The notes under the pieces: model-generated
The model's input: the letters and a program-made list of their open reading frames with translations, nothing else
Database searches by the model: none
What the model was told of the DNA's origin: nothing
Program-made: the position numbers and the translations under genes
DNA from: Alphaproteobacteria bacterium
GTDB lineage: Bacteria; Pseudomonadota; Alphaproteobacteria; UBA8366; GCA-2717185
Assembly (NCBI GenBank): GCA_040905865.1
Contig: JBBDQU010000002.1
Coordinates: 1 to 63,003, forward strand
DNA length: 63,003 nucleotides
Direction of reading: 5' to 3'
Shown: positions 62,592-63,003 of the stretch, one piece after another
Layout: every line of letters begins with the position of its first letter
How positions within the stretch are numbered: the first letter of the stretch is position 1

Positions 62592-62667
62592 TGGCTCCGC
62601 GGGCAGGACTCGAACCTGCGACAAGGTGGTTAACAGCCACCTGCTCTACCAACTGAGCTACCGCGGA
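62592..62667 (-). tRNA. tRNA-Asn (GUU)
   Basis: 76 bases. On the minus strand acceptor TCCGCGG pairs with CCGCGGA, the D-arm is GCTCAGTTGGTAGAGC, the anticodon loop CTGTTAA gives GUU, the T-arm is GCAGGTTCGAGTCCTGC, and the 3' CCA is encoded. Confidence 0.96.
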
Positions 62668-62715
62668 TCAGTACGGCATGCCACCCGGAGGTTACCCGGA
62701 CAACATACGCGCGCG

Positions 62716-62744
62716 CTTATATCAGACACCCTGCCGCATTGCAA
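62716..62744 (-). promoter_or_regulatory. Promoter of tRNA-Asn
   Basis: On the minus strand TTGCAA (62744-62739) and TATAAG (62721-62716) are separated by 17 bases, a near-consensus sigma-70 promoter about 50 bases upstream of the tRNA. Confidence 0.75.
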
Positions 62745-62790
62745 AGCCTTCTGGTACAGAAGAGTTGCGCTGCCCTCGTGACAGGCGATC

Positions 62791-62864
62791 TGGAGGTGAG
62801 GGCCGGAATCGAACCGGCGTGCAAGGATTTGCAATCCTCTGCCTAACCACTCGGCCACCCCACC
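62791..62864 (-). tRNA. tRNA-Cys (GCA)
   Basis: 74 bases. On the minus strand acceptor GGTGGGG pairs with CCTCACC (one G-T), the anticodon loop ATTGCAAAT gives GCA, the T-arm is GCCGGTTCGATTCCGGC, and CCA is encoded. Confidence 0.95.
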
Positions 62865-62878
62865 GGATCACGGCGCGT

Positions 62879-62907
62879 GATATAGGCCGGGGGGGACGGG
62901 GGGTCAA
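62879..62907 (-). promoter_or_regulatory. Promoter of tRNA-Cys
   Basis: On the minus strand TTGACC (62907-62902) and TATATC (62884-62879) are separated by 17 bases, ending 15 bases before the tRNA 5' end. Confidence 0.75.
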
Positions 62908-62984
62908 GTCGCGCCCGACTTGTCGGGCCGGCCGTGCCGGATTTCGTCCCAGGGCTGAATCATAAATTGTTAATGCGCTGAGGG

Positions 62985-63003
62985 ACGAACAGGATTCTTA
63001 TGA
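62985..63003 (+). other. Possible start of a gene cut off by the window end
   Basis: ATG at 63000-63002 is preceded by AGGA about six bases upstream (AACAGGATTCTTATG). Only one codon is visible, so nothing can be said about the product. Confidence 0.2.

Noticed and set aside
1-63003. CRISPR arrays, rRNA genes, prophage structural genes, replication origin
   Set aside because: No regularly spaced repeats, no rRNA sequence, no phage morphogenesis proteins and no DnaA-box clusters were seen.

Overview
The window looks like chromosomal DNA of a high-GC alphaproteobacterium, most likely of the Rhodospirillales/Kiloniellales type. This rests on the gene complement (class I PHB synthase, DUF4170, OxyR, SPOR and OmpA lipoproteins) and on the order aminotransferase - hom - glpX - recJ. 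It is a judgement from gene content, not a database result.

Layout. (1) 0.4-6.7 kb: a complete type I secretion set (ABC exporter, HlyD-type adaptor, TolC-type outer-membrane channel), then a proline-rich SPOR lipoprotein. (2) 6.7-10.4 kb: a phytase-esterase-like exported protein, a peroxiredoxin divergent from an OxyR that keeps both redox cysteines, and a 2-hydroxyacid dehydrogenase. (3) 10.7-16.0 kb: an oxalate-catabolism operon with a GntR/FCD regulator, oxalyl-CoA decarboxylase, formyl-CoA:oxalate CoA-transferase, a free-standing protein like the formyl-folate hydrolase domain of ALDH1L1, and a gamma carbonic anhydrase. (4) 16.2-31.1 kb: mostly housekeeping and envelope genes: DUF3237, HAD dehalogenase, EamA transporter, PhaC, OmpA and SPOR lipoproteins, an OGT-like TPR glycosyltransferase, aminotransferase, hom, glpX, recJ, and a lone flagellar hook-type gene.

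(5) 31.4-36.0 kb: a small lower-GC genomic island. It begins at a tRNA-Glu gene and ends at an 18-bp imperfect copy of that tRNA's 3' end. It carries the frameshifted tail of a serine recombinase beside the tRNA, an O-antigen ligase/polymerase-type protein, a decayed IS1595-family element, and a long protein that fuses a flippase-like LPG-synthase membrane domain to an O-antigen ligase-type domain.

(6) 36.0-50.7 kb: DUF4170, then a mixed catabolic neighbourhood: an orphan molybdenum hydroxylase large subunit, two alpha/beta hydrolases, FAD oxidoreductase, zinc alcohol dehydrogenase, LLM-class oxidoreductase, GST, enoyl-CoA hydratase, a trypsin-like lipoprotein, a 3-hydroxyisobutyrate dehydrogenase-type enzyme and beta-propeller proteins. 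(7) 50.7-58.9 kb: a GDT1/TMEM165-type transporter preceded by a recognisable yybP-ykoY manganese riboswitch, a PhyH dioxygenase, a Phd/VapC toxin-antitoxin pair, a truncated GMC oxidoreductase, an SDR, a GNAT, a TTC38-like TPR protein, and two TauD-family dioxygenases flanking a VOC protein, with the relic of a third TauD gene. (8) 59.1-62.4 kb: a translationally coupled ATP-grasp ligase and CocE/NonD (S15-like) hydrolase, the best candidate here for an uncharacterised small-molecule pathway. (9) 62.6-62.9 kb: tRNA-Asn and tRNA-Cys on the minus strand, each with a clear promoter.

No CRISPR array, rRNA, replication origin or intact integrase was seen. All functional calls come from reading motifs and protein sequence by eye.
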